From contig SKLB01000329.1 of NCBI GenBank assembly GCA_007123465.1, forward strand, positions 1-36,459: a stretch of 36,459 bases of DNA, written 5' to 3'. A program made the translations under genes and the position numbers. The stretch comes from Spirochaetales bacterium (GTDB lineage Bacteria > Spirochaetota > Spirochaetia > DSM-27196 > PWMO01). Below, one piece after another: positions 1-7,442 of this stretch. Each line of letters opens with the position of its first letter. The stretch's first letter is position 1. The notes beneath the pieces were generated by a model, which searched no databases, had not been told where the DNA came from, and saw only the letters and a program-made list of their open reading frames with translations.

Positions 1-971
1 ATGTGGAAGACGCTGCCGAAGTACGCAACCTCCGTACCGGCGTTGAGGCCCATCATGATCAGGCCGATCTGCGAAACCGTGGAGAAGGCCAGGATCAGCT
101 TCACGTCGCGGTGCACCAGAGCAATTGTGAAGCCGGCAACCGCGGTCAGCAGCGCGACAACGAAAAAGAAACCGGTTGTCTCAAAGACGCCCGAAAAGAT
201 CCACTGCACGCGCAGAAAGAGAAAGATACCGACTTTGACCTGCAGGCCAGACAGTACCGCGGATACCGCCGATGGCGCGGTCAACGCTCCGTGCGCGCTC
301 GGCAGCCAGCTGAACAGCGGCAGGATAGCGGCCTTCAGGCCGATGGCCGAAAGCAGCAGCGCGTACGGCAACGCCAGGCCGCGGGTGTCATCGAGCAGCT
401 GGATTCGCTCGGCTATCAGCGCCATGTCGAGTACACCGAAGGTCTTGTAAATGAAACCTACTCCCAGCAGAAAGAACGCCATTCCGAAGAGGTTCAGCAG
501 GATGTAGAGCAGGCCGTCGTACAGCGCCTGTTTGTCGCGTTTGTACATTATCAGGATACTGATGGTAATTGTTGCCAGCTCGATCAGTACGTAGACGTGG
601 AAGAGGTCGCCGGCCAGGAAGACACCGACGCTGACGCCCTGCAGCAGGACGAACAGGAACTGAAAGATATTGTCCATATAACGCTTGCCGTAGTTGAACA
701 GAAAGAGCAACAGGAACAGCAGCGAGGCGAGCAGCACCATGGTTATTGAAAGCGTATCGGCTACCAGGGCGATGCCGATGCCGTCGCTCCAACCGCCGAC
801 GTAGTGGCGTATCACACCGCCGGTTCTTACCTCGATGAAGACCAGCACAACCATGAGCAGGTGTAACAGTTGGACCAGAATCAGCACGTGCTTATAGATC
901 GAGCGCGGCAGGAAGTACCCAACAGTCGCGGCCAGGACCGGCAGAATAACCAGAGCGTAGAGCGGTATCAT
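1..971 (-). CDS. mrpD: Mrp/Mbh-type antiporter subunit D (partial, 3' end outside window)
   Basis: About 323 N-terminal residues of a NuoN/NuoL-type proton-conducting membrane subunit, the ion-translocating core of Mrp Na+/H+ antiporters (MbhH in membrane hydrogenases). The protein is almost wholly hydrophobic, with many membrane segments. The key charged residues of the family are visible: Glu131 in VLIELATI and Lys213 in IGLKAAILPLFSWLPSAH, followed by the conserved APSAVSA stretch. The ATG at 971 overlaps the stop of mrpC (ATGA), so the two are translationally coupled. The gene is last in view of an eight-gene antiporter module and is cut by the left window edge; usual length is about 490-500 residues. 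MrpD and the hydrogenase/Mbx homologue cannot be told apart without the genes to the left. Confidence 0.93.
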   Translation of the reverse strand, partial: MIPLYALVILPVLAATVGYFLPRSIYKHVLILVQLLHLLMVVLVFIEVRTGGVIRHYVGGWSDGIGIALVADTLSITMVLLASLLFLLLFLFNYGKRYMDNIFQFLFVLLQGVSVGVFLAGDLFHVYVLIELATITISILIMYKRDKQALYDGLLYILLNLFGMAFFLLGVGFIYKTFGVLDMALIAERIQLLDDTRGLALPYALLLSAIGLKAAILPLFSWLPSAHGALTAPSAVSAVLSGLQVKVGIFLFLRVQWIFSGVFETTGFFFVVALLTAVAGFTIALVHRDVKLILAFSTVSQIGLIMMGLNAGTEVAYFGSVFH

Positions 972-1315
972 CGTTTCTGTATCCGCTTGATGACGTTTTC
1001 CCAGTCAGCGGTTCCGTGCTTGCGGAAGAGACTGATGAAGATAGTCAAACTGACGGCGGTGACCGAAATACCGATCACAATCGCTGTGATCATCAGCGCC
1101 TGCGGCAATGGATCTGCCATGCGCTCAATGTCGGTGCTGCCAATCGGCGGGATGCTTCCCGGCTGGTAGTTTACGGTAATCAGGAACAGGATTGCACCGA
1201 AGTCCATGATATTGACCGAAACAATCGTCTTGATGATGTTACGCTTGACCAGCACGCCGTAAAGTCCAATGAAGAACAGTACCAGGCTGACGTTCTGTGC
1301 GGTTACGTACTGCAC
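968..1315 (-). CDS. mrpC: Mrp antiporter subunit C (NuoK-like)
   Basis: Small NuoK/MnhC-type membrane subunit of about 115 residues with three membrane segments (VSLVLFFIGLYGVL, IMDFGAILFLITV, ALMITAIVIGISVTAVSLTI). The family signature DPLPQALMITAIVIG is present. I chose the GTG at 1315, one base after the mrpB stop, because GAGG lies nine bases upstream and homology starts at VQYVTAQN. An ATG at 1354 is in frame but would add 13 residues that only mirror mrpB coding sequence. Its stop overlaps the mrpD start. It is expected to pack against MrpD and form part of the cation/proton path. Confidence 0.9.
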   Translation of the reverse strand: MQYVTAQNVSLVLFFIGLYGVLVKRNIIKTIVSVNIMDFGAILFLITVNYQPGSIPPIGSTDIERMADPLPQALMITAIVIGISVTAVSLTIFISLFRKHGTADWENVIKRIQKR

Positions 1316-1316
1316 G

Positions 1317-1703
1317 TCATCGATCCTCGTAGAATGCGTAGCGAAACACGACAACCGTCAGTCCCAGAGCCACCTTGAAGCCGATGAGAAGGTTCATGAA
1401 CACCAGATAGACCTGGTTGTACTGTGGGAACCGGCGGCTGAGCGATCCGAAGACAAAGACAACCGGTACCAGGATGAGCACGGCCAGCAGCGCCTTCTCG
1501 ACATTGTGAGCACGTCCGATATTGAAGTCATCGGCATGGGCTACGATGTAGCGTCCGATAAACAGTACCGCCAGGATTGCACCGCCCTGAAAGCCGCCGC
1601 CGGGTGTGTCGTGACCGTTGAGGATAACGTAGATTCCGAACACGATGATGAACGGATAGAGCAGACCGGTGATGCTCGAGACAATCGATGCTTCCTGCTT
1701 CAC
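1317..1703 (-). CDS. mrpB: Mrp antiporter subunit B (MnhB domain)
   Basis: A 128-residue membrane protein with the MnhB signature GHDTPGGGFQGGAILA, followed by further membrane helices. It starts with GTG at 1703, whose last bases overlap the stop of the upstream MbhE-like gene (GTGA). Length fits MbhF/MrpB proteins. It is an integral part of the Mrp antiporter module, between the MbhE-like subunit and mrpC; one base separates its stop from the mrpC GTG. Confidence 0.92.
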   Translation of the reverse strand: MKQEASIVSSITGLLYPFIIVFGIYVILNGHDTPGGGFQGGAILAVLFIGRYIVAHADDFNIGRAHNVEKALLAVLILVPVVFVFGSLSRRFPQYNQVYLVFMNLLIGFKVALGLTVVVFRYAFYEDR

Positions 1704-1960
1704 TTGTTGCCTCCTGCTCTGAAGAAGTGCAGCATGCCGATGATGCTGGTGATCAGGATCAGCGCCTCAAAGATGGTGTCGTACATGCGGTAGTTCAGAT
1801 AGATGGCCGCTACTGCGTTTCCGGCACCGGTATCGCTGGTGAAGTTCTGCAGGTAGTATGCCGATACTTCGTTGTCCAGTATCTCGCGGTGGCCGTTGGC
1901 GATGAAGAGTACCGATCCCATCAGGAGAACTACAAAAATGGTGAGCGCTACCTGCCGCAT
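1700..1960 (-). CDS. MbhE-like antiporter subunit (MrpA C-terminal equivalent)
   Basis: An 86-residue protein with an N-terminal membrane segment (VALTIFVVLLMGSVLFIA), a short polar stretch, and a second membrane segment. The motif DTGAGNAVAAIYLNYRMYDT is typical of MbhE, the hydrogen-evolving hydrogenase subunit E family, which corresponds to the C-terminal part of a full-length MrpA. The ATG at 1960 directly abuts the stop of the DUF4040 gene. Its presence as a separate gene, beside a separate DUF4040 gene, shows that the large MrpA of classical Mrp operons is split here. Confidence 0.88.
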   Translation of the reverse strand: MRQVALTIFVVLLMGSVLFIANGHREILDNEVSAYYLQNFTSDTGAGNAVAAIYLNYRMYDTIFEALILITSIIGMLHFFRAGGNK

Positions 1961-2524
1961 TCAGGACTCCTCCACAAAGCTGCCGTCTTCAGCGTAGCGC
2001 ATGAATCTGGTATTGAGGTCCTGGTAACGCAGAATCAACAGCATCTCGAGTTCATCGACAAAGTAGTTTTCCTGGCTGCCGTAGATTGTCAGCTGATCGC
2101 CTTCCTGGCGGATGATGAGGTCATACTTGCGCGTTTCCATCAGTGTCTCGAGGTCTTCGGGTGTGAAGACAACCTGCGGTTCCAGTTCCTTGGAGATGCA
2201 GAACTGTTCGACTTCGTGCAGCAGCTGCCCGCGACGCGTACCCTCTACGATGTAGCGGTCATCGACCTCGCGAAACATCTGGTTGGTGAAACAGATGTTG
2301 TAGACCCGGTAGCGTTTGAGCGCCGTAAGGTAGAGCAGCGTCACCAGGCCGCTGGCCATAACCGCTTCGGCGATCGCAACGTCCGGCGCACCGTAATAGA
2401 GGTAGAGAAACGAGAGCAACAGCGAAAAAATACCGAGGAATACCACCGCCATGCGCAGGATCTGAGTCTCAACGGCAACGATTGCCAGCAGAATCAACAG
2501 CAGCAGAAGAATCGCCTCAATCAA
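1961..2524 (-). CDS. DUF4040 antiporter subunit (MbhD-like) with soluble tail
   Basis: The first ~75 residues are membrane helices with the DUF4040/MbhD hallmark GAPDVAIAEAV. After KRYRVYN comes a tail of about 110 mostly polar residues, absent from the roughly 95-residue MbhD proteins. The tail (for example EGTRRGQLLHEVEQF and TRKYDLIIRQEGD) loosely resembles half of a type-3 solute-binding domain, but I cannot assign it. I chose the TTG at 2524, which overlaps the mrpG stop and has AGGA eight bases upstream; an in-frame ATG at 2575 lies inside mrpG. It should form part of the membrane arm linking MrpG to the MbhE-like subunit. Confidence 0.85.
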   Translation of the reverse strand: MIEAILLLLLILLAIVAVETQILRMAVVFLGIFSLLLSFLYLYYGAPDVAIAEAVMASGLVTLLYLTALKRYRVYNICFTNQMFREVDDRYIVEGTRRGQLLHEVEQFCISKELEPQVVFTPEDLETLMETRKYDLIIRQEGDQLTIYGSQENYFVDELEMLLILRYQDLNTRFMRYAEDGSFVEES

Positions 2525-2831
2525 CTCGAACGTCCTTTCTGATCCTGTAGCCGCTGGCGTAGGCCGAGTGCGCAATCGAGTGAGTGGAGATCGGGCTGGT
2601 CAGCAGCTCGAAGACCACAATCAGTGCAAGCTTCAGCGTGAAGAAGCTGAACCCCTCAATCAGCATGGCACCGAAGATCAGTGTCAGAAAGCCAACGGTA
2701 TCGACCTTGGCCGTGATCACCACGCGCGAGTAGAAGTCTCTGAATCGCAGCACGCTGTAGATGCCGAATGCCATGAATACCAGGCCGATTCCGATCAGGA
2801 TCTGACCGATCAGGTGTGCTATCTGAGCCAT
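2517..2831 (-). CDS. mrpG: Mrp antiporter subunit G
   Basis: A 104-residue protein of the MnhG/PhaG family with three membrane segments and the typical stretch VGFLTLIFGAMLIEG. The ATG at 2831 overlaps the stop of mrpF (TAATG). Length and hydrophobic pattern fit the family. The C-terminal tail (SAYASGYRIRKDVRVD) is cytoplasmic-like and overlaps the start of the next gene. It is the third of eight antiporter genes in this operon. Confidence 0.92.
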   Translation of the reverse strand: MAQIAHLIGQILIGIGLVFMAFGIYSVLRFRDFYSRVVITAKVDTVGFLTLIFGAMLIEGFSFFTLKLALIVVFELLTSPISTHSIAHSAYASGYRIRKDVRVD

Positions 2832-3088
2832 TATTCGCCCTTCCGTTCTATGAATCGCGCTATCAGCACACTACCGATGAAACCGAGCAGCGCGTAGACT
2901 ATAGCGATATCGAGCAGGAACGTGCGCTGAATCATCAGCGCAAAGACAATGATCGCCATGATGATCTTGGAGGAAATGAGATTGAGCCCCAGCAGGCGAT
3001 CCCAGATAGTCGGGCCAATCACTACGCGGATGATCCCGCCAATGGTAAGCAGTGCCAGCGTCAGCAGCACTGCGTCGTAGAAGCTCAC
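2831..3088 (-). CDS. mrpF: Mrp antiporter subunit F
   Basis: An 85-residue MnhF-type protein with three membrane helices. The central motif IGPTIWDRLLGLNLISSK is the family signature and carries a conserved Asp/Arg pair. The start is GTG at 3088, overlapping the mrpE stop (GTGA), with GGAGG seven bases upstream. The usual length of MrpF is 85-95 residues. Confidence 0.92.
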   Translation of the reverse strand: MSFYDAVLLTLALLTIGGIIRVVIGPTIWDRLLGLNLISSKIIMAIIVFALMIQRTFLLDIAIVYALLGFIGSVLIARFIERKGE

Positions 3089-3576
3089 GATTTGCCTCCC
3101 GATATCATGCGCTCAAAGTTCTGCTTGATCATAGGCCCCGCTACTTCGGGGTCAGTGGTCACACAATCGATCCAGATGACCCTGAGGTTGTTACCGTAGC
3201 GCTCGAGTGTTACCGTGCCGGGAGTGAGGGTGATCGAGTTGGCCAACAGCGCAATGTGAAAGTCACTCTCGAGGGTGGTGTGAACGTCTACGATGCCCAC
3301 ATGAACCTGGCCGCGCAGCACCTTGATCAGCGCCTGAATGCCGGCGACGTAGATCTGGATAATCAGCGAGGCCACGTACCTGACGCCAACCCACAGTCCG
3401 AGCCGATAGTCGGACTCGTAGTCGGCCCGCAGAACGTAGCGGTTGGTCACAATCATTGTCAGCAGCCCGATCAGCGAGCCAACTGCTACCGTTGTCAGTG
3501 AGAATTGCTCTTCCAGGATGATCCAGACAACCGCGAATACGGCCATCATGCTGATATGATGCAACAGACGTCTCAT
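3085..3576 (-). CDS. mrpE: Mrp antiporter subunit E
   Basis: A 163-residue MnhE-family protein: two N-terminal membrane helices (SMMAVFAVVWIILEE, TTVAVGSLIGLLTMIVTNR), a third around SLIIQIYVAGIQAL, and a cytoplasmic domain with the typical SITLTPGTVTLE motif. I start it at the ATG at 3576, 44 bases after the glycerophosphodiesterase stop; a weak AGG lies three bases upstream, so one of the internal Met codons (SMM) is also possible. The same frame stays open far upstream, but that part lies inside the preceding gene and has no homology. It is the first gene of the antiporter module. Confidence 0.9.
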   Translation of the reverse strand: MRRLLHHISMMAVFAVVWIILEEQFSLTTVAVGSLIGLLTMIVTNRYVLRADYESDYRLGLWVGVRYVASLIIQIYVAGIQALIKVLRGQVHVGIVDVHTTLESDFHIALLANSITLTPGTVTLERYGNNLRVIWIDCVTTDPEVAGPMIKQNFERMISGGKS

Positions 3577-3620
3577 AAGCCTGCGCAAATATAGCAGGTA
3601 TTGAAGGCTGTAGGAACTGG

Positions 3621-4649
3621 TCAGCGAGGTGTTGCCGGGATGATCACATCGCGAACCGGCGCTGAATTCGGTTGCTGCGGGAGCCGCTGCAGGAAGTCCA
3701 GCACGAGCTCGGGGCGGTCGGTTATAAAACCGCTTGCCTGAAACTGTGCCAGGACTCTGATCTGCCACAGGTAATTGATGGTATACGGCAGGACGAACAT
3801 CTGTTTTTCGTGTGCCGCCGCGATGTGCCACGGCCACGCCATGAAACCCTTGAGGCCCAAGCCGTGCGCTATCGGTTCAGCAACCTCCAGCCAGCTTCTC
3901 CAGCGCAGGTGCGTTATCATGGTGTCGCTTATCAGCAGTAACCGTGGTATTTCCGCTGCCACATCCTGGAAGCGGAGCAGGCTCGCTGGAGAGAAAGAGA
4001 AGAAGATGGTACGCGTGTGTTCGGCTTTGCCGGCCGAGGCTTTATCGATTACCCGGCCGCTCTCGGTCTGCTTCAGCCAGCCTTCGGCCAGCAGCGTGTC
4101 GATGATCTGCTGCTCGATGCCGGGGTATCGCTCGGGGTGCTTGCTCTCGAGTATGAGTCCTGTGGTATGCTCGCCGGATTCGGCTATAGCGATCAGCTCG
4201 CTCAGCGTCAGGATCTCGAGCCCCTCGTATTCCGGTCGTGCCCGCAGCGGAAACGCCTGATTGAACCAGCTGCCGTAGTCCAGCATTCTCAGCTCTGCCA
4301 GCGCAAAGCTTCCGACCGGGTCGTGCTGTCGCCGCGGGAAGAGCTCGCTAACGTTTGAGGTGCGCCTGAGATCGGAGTCGTGAAAGATGATCAGCTCTCC
4401 GTCGGCGCTGCGCTGTACGTCGGCTTCGAGATAGTCCGAACCGAGCCGCGCTGCAATCTCGTACGCCGGCGTGGTGGACTCCGGTGCCACAACTGAAGCG
4501 CCGCGGTGAGCTATTACCGCAGGGTGTGGAATTGAAAGCTGATCCAGAATCCGGGGTGCGCGCACGTCCGGATTGATGACGTAATACGCTCCATAGAAGA
4601 ACATCAAAAGAGCGCTGAGAACTGCTGTTATTGTGATTATCAGCTTCAT
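3621..4649 (-). CDS. membrane-anchored glycerophosphodiester phosphodiesterase
   Basis: A 342-residue GDPD-family enzyme that should cleave glycerophosphodiesters to sn-glycerol-3-phosphate and an alcohol. An N-terminal hydrophobic segment (residues 3-25) anchors it, so the active site probably faces the periplasm. Catalytic motifs are present: AHRG (His48, Arg49), PEST with Glu57 in the usual PENT position, a YLEADVQ metal-site motif and FHDSDL. A second conserved lysine appears in LILESKHP. The last membrane-side motif SGFITDRPELVLDFL matches the family C-terminus. It starts 17 bases after the LtaS-like gene and leads into mrpE, so all three are probably co-transcribed. The neighbour suggests a substrate derived from glycerophosphate-decorated lipids, but that is inference. 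Confidence 0.9.
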   Translation of the reverse strand: MKLIITITAVLSALLMFFYGAYYVINPDVRAPRILDQLSIPHPAVIAHRGASVVAPESTTPAYEIAARLGSDYLEADVQRSADGELIIFHDSDLRRTSNVSELFPRRQHDPVGSFALAELRMLDYGSWFNQAFPLRARPEYEGLEILTLSELIAIAESGEHTTGLILESKHPERYPGIEQQIIDTLLAEGWLKQTESGRVIDKASAGKAEHTRTIFFSFSPASLLRFQDVAAEIPRLLLISDTMITHLRWRSWLEVAEPIAHGLGLKGFMAWPWHIAAAHEKQMFVLPYTINYLWQIRVLAQFQASGFITDRPELVLDFLQRLPQQPNSAPVRDVIIPATPR

Positions 4650-4666
4650 TGATTGGTGGTACCCGA

Positions 4667-6544
4667 TCAGCCGCCGTTGCGCCGCGTTACCAGCATCAAC
4701 TCCCGTAGATAGCGGATAGTGTCCAGCGCCCGCCGCTGCTTGTCGGGCGGGATCTCGATGGCAGCCTGCCTGCCTTCAACATAGCCAACTTCTTCCAGTT
4801 CTCCAAGTTCGGCCACGTACAACTGATCACGGTAGAGGATCTGGGGCAGCTCGTGGATGAAGAGTACCGGTTTGTAGCCGGGTTGCAGCAGCGAGCTGCC
4901 CGAGAAACTCTCGGGTACTTCGGCAAAGCCCAGAATATCCAGAATAGTCGGGGCCAGATCGGTAATGCTACCGGCCTTTTCGATGATTCCCGGCTCTATA
5001 TCCGGATGCGAGATGAGAAGAGGAATGTGTTCGGGCTGCTTCAGGTTGCGGTCAATTGTGAAGCCGATACTCGATGAATACTCCGCGGTATCGATAGCCG
5101 CTTCGTGGTCGGAGTAGATCACAAGCAGGGTGTTCTCTGCCAGTCCACGCTGCTCCAGCTCGCCAAAGAACATCTGCAGCGCCTGGTCGACAAAATAGAT
5201 CGAGTTGAAGAAGTCGCGCACCAACGCGCTGTTGAGTTGCTCGAATTGCGGCTGCGCGAATTGCGGCGGGTAGAAGGAGAACGGGGTGTGACTGGTGACC
5301 GTGATAAGGTAGGCAAAGAATGGCTGCTCCGCCTGTTCGATATAATCGAGTGACTGATAGAGAAAATCCCAGTCGTTGATCCCCAGATACGCATCTTCGA
5401 CATGGAAGCGCTTGCGCGACTGCGAGAAGTCCGGTCTGGCATAGAAGCGGTCAAAACCGAGTTCGGGATAGGCGCGGTGACGGTAGAAGAACTCGGCATC
5501 GTTGCCGTGCAGCGCAATGGTACGGTATCCGGCGTCATTGAGGATTGCCACAAGCGAGTCGAAGCGGGTCATGTCGTTCTCGCGGAATGAGTAGTGACGG
5601 TTGACCGGGTAGAGTCCGGTCAACAGCGAGAAATCGGCATCAAAACTTCCATTGACGTGCTGTGCGTAGAAGTTGTCAGCGTAGAGGCTGTCCTGCTTGA
5701 GCGAGTTCACAAATGGCGTCACCTCGCGACCGAGGTAACGGTAGTCGATGAGCTTCTTGTCCAGCGATTCCACCTGGATGACAACCACGTTTGTGTCTGC
5801 TGCAACCAGCGCCTCTCCGTCAAGCGCGCGTGTAGCGGGCATTGGTGGCGGTTGCGACTGCTCACGCACCAGCGTTTCGGGCTGCGGATCGGCGCGGTGA
5901 TCGATAAAGAACTCGGCTGCGTAGAGTGGTGCCAGCCCATACACCGCCACAAATCCGGCACTGCTTTCGCGGTAGAGTTCCGCCGGTGTCAATCCGCCAC
6001 GACGCAGGTTGCCGACAAAAATCTGCGTAACTACAATCAGCGCCACGCTGAGCAGCGCTGTAACACGGGTGCTGGTGCGCGTCAGCCGACGGAACTCGCG
6101 GTAACGGTGCGGGCGAATAGCGGGGTTCTTCCGGCGCCCAACGGTGAGCCCCATGATCAACAGGTCCATCAGAAAGAGCAGATCGGTGGGTCGCATGATG
6201 TGGCGCAGCACCACAGCGGTCGGATCGTAGCCTTCTCCGGTGGTCATCTCGCTGATGCTGAGGAAGTTGCCAAAATAGCGGTTGTACCACAGGTTGGCCA
6301 TGAACGCCACGCTGATCAGCAGCGAAGTCAGCAACAAGGCCAGACGAGCCGGGCGCAGTCTGAGCAGCGGAAGAATGAAGCAGATTGCCACGACGACAAT
6401 GACGATATTCCGCGATGCTATAATCGGCCAGGTACGCGCGCTGAAGATGTGGACCAGCATGATGTTGTACTTGACCAGCACTCCAGCCAGGAATGAGGCG
6501 AAGAACAGCATCGTTCGGTTTGTGGTACTCTGATTTCTGCTCAT
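4667..6544 (-). CDS. LTA synthase-family phosphoglycerol transferase (sulfatase fold)
   Basis: A 625-residue protein with about five N-terminal membrane helices and an extracytoplasmic sulfatase-type domain, as in LtaS, which transfers glycerophosphate from phosphatidylglycerol. Metal and catalytic residues are recognisable: Glu259 in VIQVESLD, Ser300 in NGSFDADFSLLTG where LtaS has its catalytic Thr, a LHGND motif, and Asp479-His480 in VIYSDHEAA. Serine in place of threonine is a real difference but a chemically sensible nucleophile. The start at 6544 is preceded by GGTGG six bases upstream; a longer in-frame start at 6577 is less likely. It heads an operon with the glycerophosphodiesterase and the Mrp genes. 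It could alternatively modify periplasmic glucans, as OpgB does. Confidence 0.87.
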   Translation of the reverse strand: MSRNQSTTNRTMLFFASFLAGVLVKYNIMLVHIFSARTWPIIASRNIVIVVVAICFILPLLRLRPARLALLLTSLLISVAFMANLWYNRYFGNFLSISEMTTGEGYDPTAVVLRHIMRPTDLLFLMDLLIMGLTVGRRKNPAIRPHRYREFRRLTRTSTRVTALLSVALIVVTQIFVGNLRRGGLTPAELYRESSAGFVAVYGLAPLYAAEFFIDHRADPQPETLVREQSQPPPMPATRALDGEALVAADTNVVVIQVESLDKKLIDYRYLGREVTPFVNSLKQDSLYADNFYAQHVNGSFDADFSLLTGLYPVNRHYSFRENDMTRFDSLVAILNDAGYRTIALHGNDAEFFYRHRAYPELGFDRFYARPDFSQSRKRFHVEDAYLGINDWDFLYQSLDYIEQAEQPFFAYLITVTSHTPFSFYPPQFAQPQFEQLNSALVRDFFNSIYFVDQALQMFFGELEQRGLAENTLLVIYSDHEAAIDTAEYSSSIGFTIDRNLKQPEHIPLLISHPDIEPGIIEKAGSITDLAPTILDILGFAEVPESFSGSSLLQPGYKPVLFIHELPQILYRDQLYVAELGELEEVGYVEGRQAAIEIPPDKQRRALDTIRYLRELMLVTRRNGG

Positions 6545-6628
6545 GATAAACCACCGATCGCATACGCGTGGCAGCAATCAGAATATCATATCCAGCCAGA
6601 ACTCGGCCAGCGCGAATGAAGTCTCCGG

Positions 6629-6657
6629 TTGACAACCGCGCACTTCGGTCCTATCCT
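6629..6657 (+). promoter_or_regulatory. promoter of the PtsN-like gene, leaderless type
   Basis: TTGACA (6629-6634), a 17-base spacer and TATCCT (6652-6657). The -35 is perfect and the -10 matches four of six. Only nine bases separate the -10 from the ATG at 6667, so the transcript would carry a 5' leader of about 2-3 bases. No Shine-Dalgarno sequence precedes this ATG. Confidence 0.6.
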
Positions 6658-6666
6658 CCTTTCATT

Positions 6667-7110
6667 ATGTTGAAAGAAGCGTTAAGCCAGGATCTGGTGA
6701 CGGTCGGACTCAGCGTGCGCAACAAGCAGGAAGTCATTAATGCGCTGCTTGATATGCTGTGCAGTACGGGTAAGGTCAAGGATCGCCAGCAGGCGTTGCA
6801 AGACATCCTGGCCAACGAGGAACGCATGTCAACCGGACTTGAACAGGGTATCGCGATTCCGCACGCCAAGACCGATGCCGTTGATGAGATGATTGCGTGT
6901 GTGGCGGTCAGCGACCACAAGATCGATTTTGAGAGCATCGATCATAAGCCGGCGCACATTTTTATCATGACGTTATCGCCCAAAGGTCAGACCGGACCGC
7001 ATATGAAGTTTCTGGCCGAGGTCAGTCGTCTGCTCAAGGACAAGAAAGCGCGTGAGAAGGTCTTAGCAGCCAGGGATTCGGCAGAGCTTTTCGAGTTGCT
7101 GACCGGATGA
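6667..7110 (+). CDS. PTS IIA domain protein, PtsN/fructose type
   Basis: A 147-residue single-domain EIIA of the fructose/nitrogen (PtsN) family. The phosphorylated histidine is His66 in GIAIPHAKTDAV. Flanking family motifs are present: NEERMSTGLEQG, and IFIMTLSPKGQTGPHMKFLAEVSRL toward the C-terminus. No EIIB or EIIC is beside it, so a regulatory role, as for PtsN, is more likely than sugar transport. The frame is open 33 codons further upstream, but homology begins at MLKEALSQD and a strong promoter sits just before it. It is apparently a single-gene unit, divergent from the LtaS-like operon. Confidence 0.9.
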   Translation: MLKEALSQDLVTVGLSVRNKQEVINALLDMLCSTGKVKDRQQALQDILANEERMSTGLEQGIAIPHAKTDAVDEMIACVAVSDHKIDFESIDHKPAHIFIMTLSPKGQTGPHMKFLAEVSRLLKDKKAREKVLAARDSAELFELLTG

Positions 7111-7272
7111 CCTGCTCTGACCCAGCGCAAAGCGGCCGCGACGGTTCTGCTGCTTCAAAATGCCCCCGGAAAAAAACAATTTTGGCAACAGTCAGTATTG
7201 GTTGAGCAATCGACTATAGTGTGGTATCAATACCCGACACTCTTAAACCTACGCAGTGACAAGGAGCAAGAC

Positions 7273-7434
7273 ATGCAGAAGTACGTATGCGACGTGTGCG
7301 GCTACATCTACGATCCCGAAGAGGGTGATCCGGATAACGGTATCGAAGCCGGTACCAGCTTTGAAGCGCTTCCCGAGGACTGGGTATGTCCGATGTGCGG
7401 TGCGGGGAAAGAAGACTTCTCGCTCGAGGACTGA
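7273..7434 (+). CDS. rubredoxin
   Basis: A 53-residue rubredoxin, a small one-iron electron carrier in the cytoplasm. The four cysteine ligands are Cys6, Cys9 (CDVCGY) and Cys39, Cys42 (CPMCGAGK), and the typical YDPEEGDPDNGI and FEALPEDWVCP stretches are intact. The ATG at 7273 has AAGGAG seven bases upstream. A weak promoter candidate, TTGAGC (7202) with TATCAA (7225) at 17-base spacing, lies ahead. It stands alone, ending eight bases from the convergent aroC stop. In anaerobes such proteins often feed superoxide reductase or rubrerythrin; no such partner is in view. Confidence 0.96.
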   Translation: MQKYVCDVCGYIYDPEEGDPDNGIEAGTSFEALPEDWVCPMCGAGKEDFSLED

Positions 7435-7442
7435 GCCTGCTG

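Noticed and set aside
1688..2542. Long plus-strand open frame of 284 codons across the Mrp genes
   Set aside because: It lies wholly antisense to well-supported Mrp subunits and its translation is Gln/His/Asp-rich without homology; a codon-bias shadow.
5594..6496. 300-codon plus-strand open frame opposite the LtaS-like gene
   Set aside because: Antisense shadow; the minus strand has catalytic motifs throughout.
7156..7186. CAAAAT/ATTTTG inverted repeat with A-run between the PtsN-like gene and rubredoxin
   Set aside because: Only six base pairs with a long loop; too weak to call a terminator.
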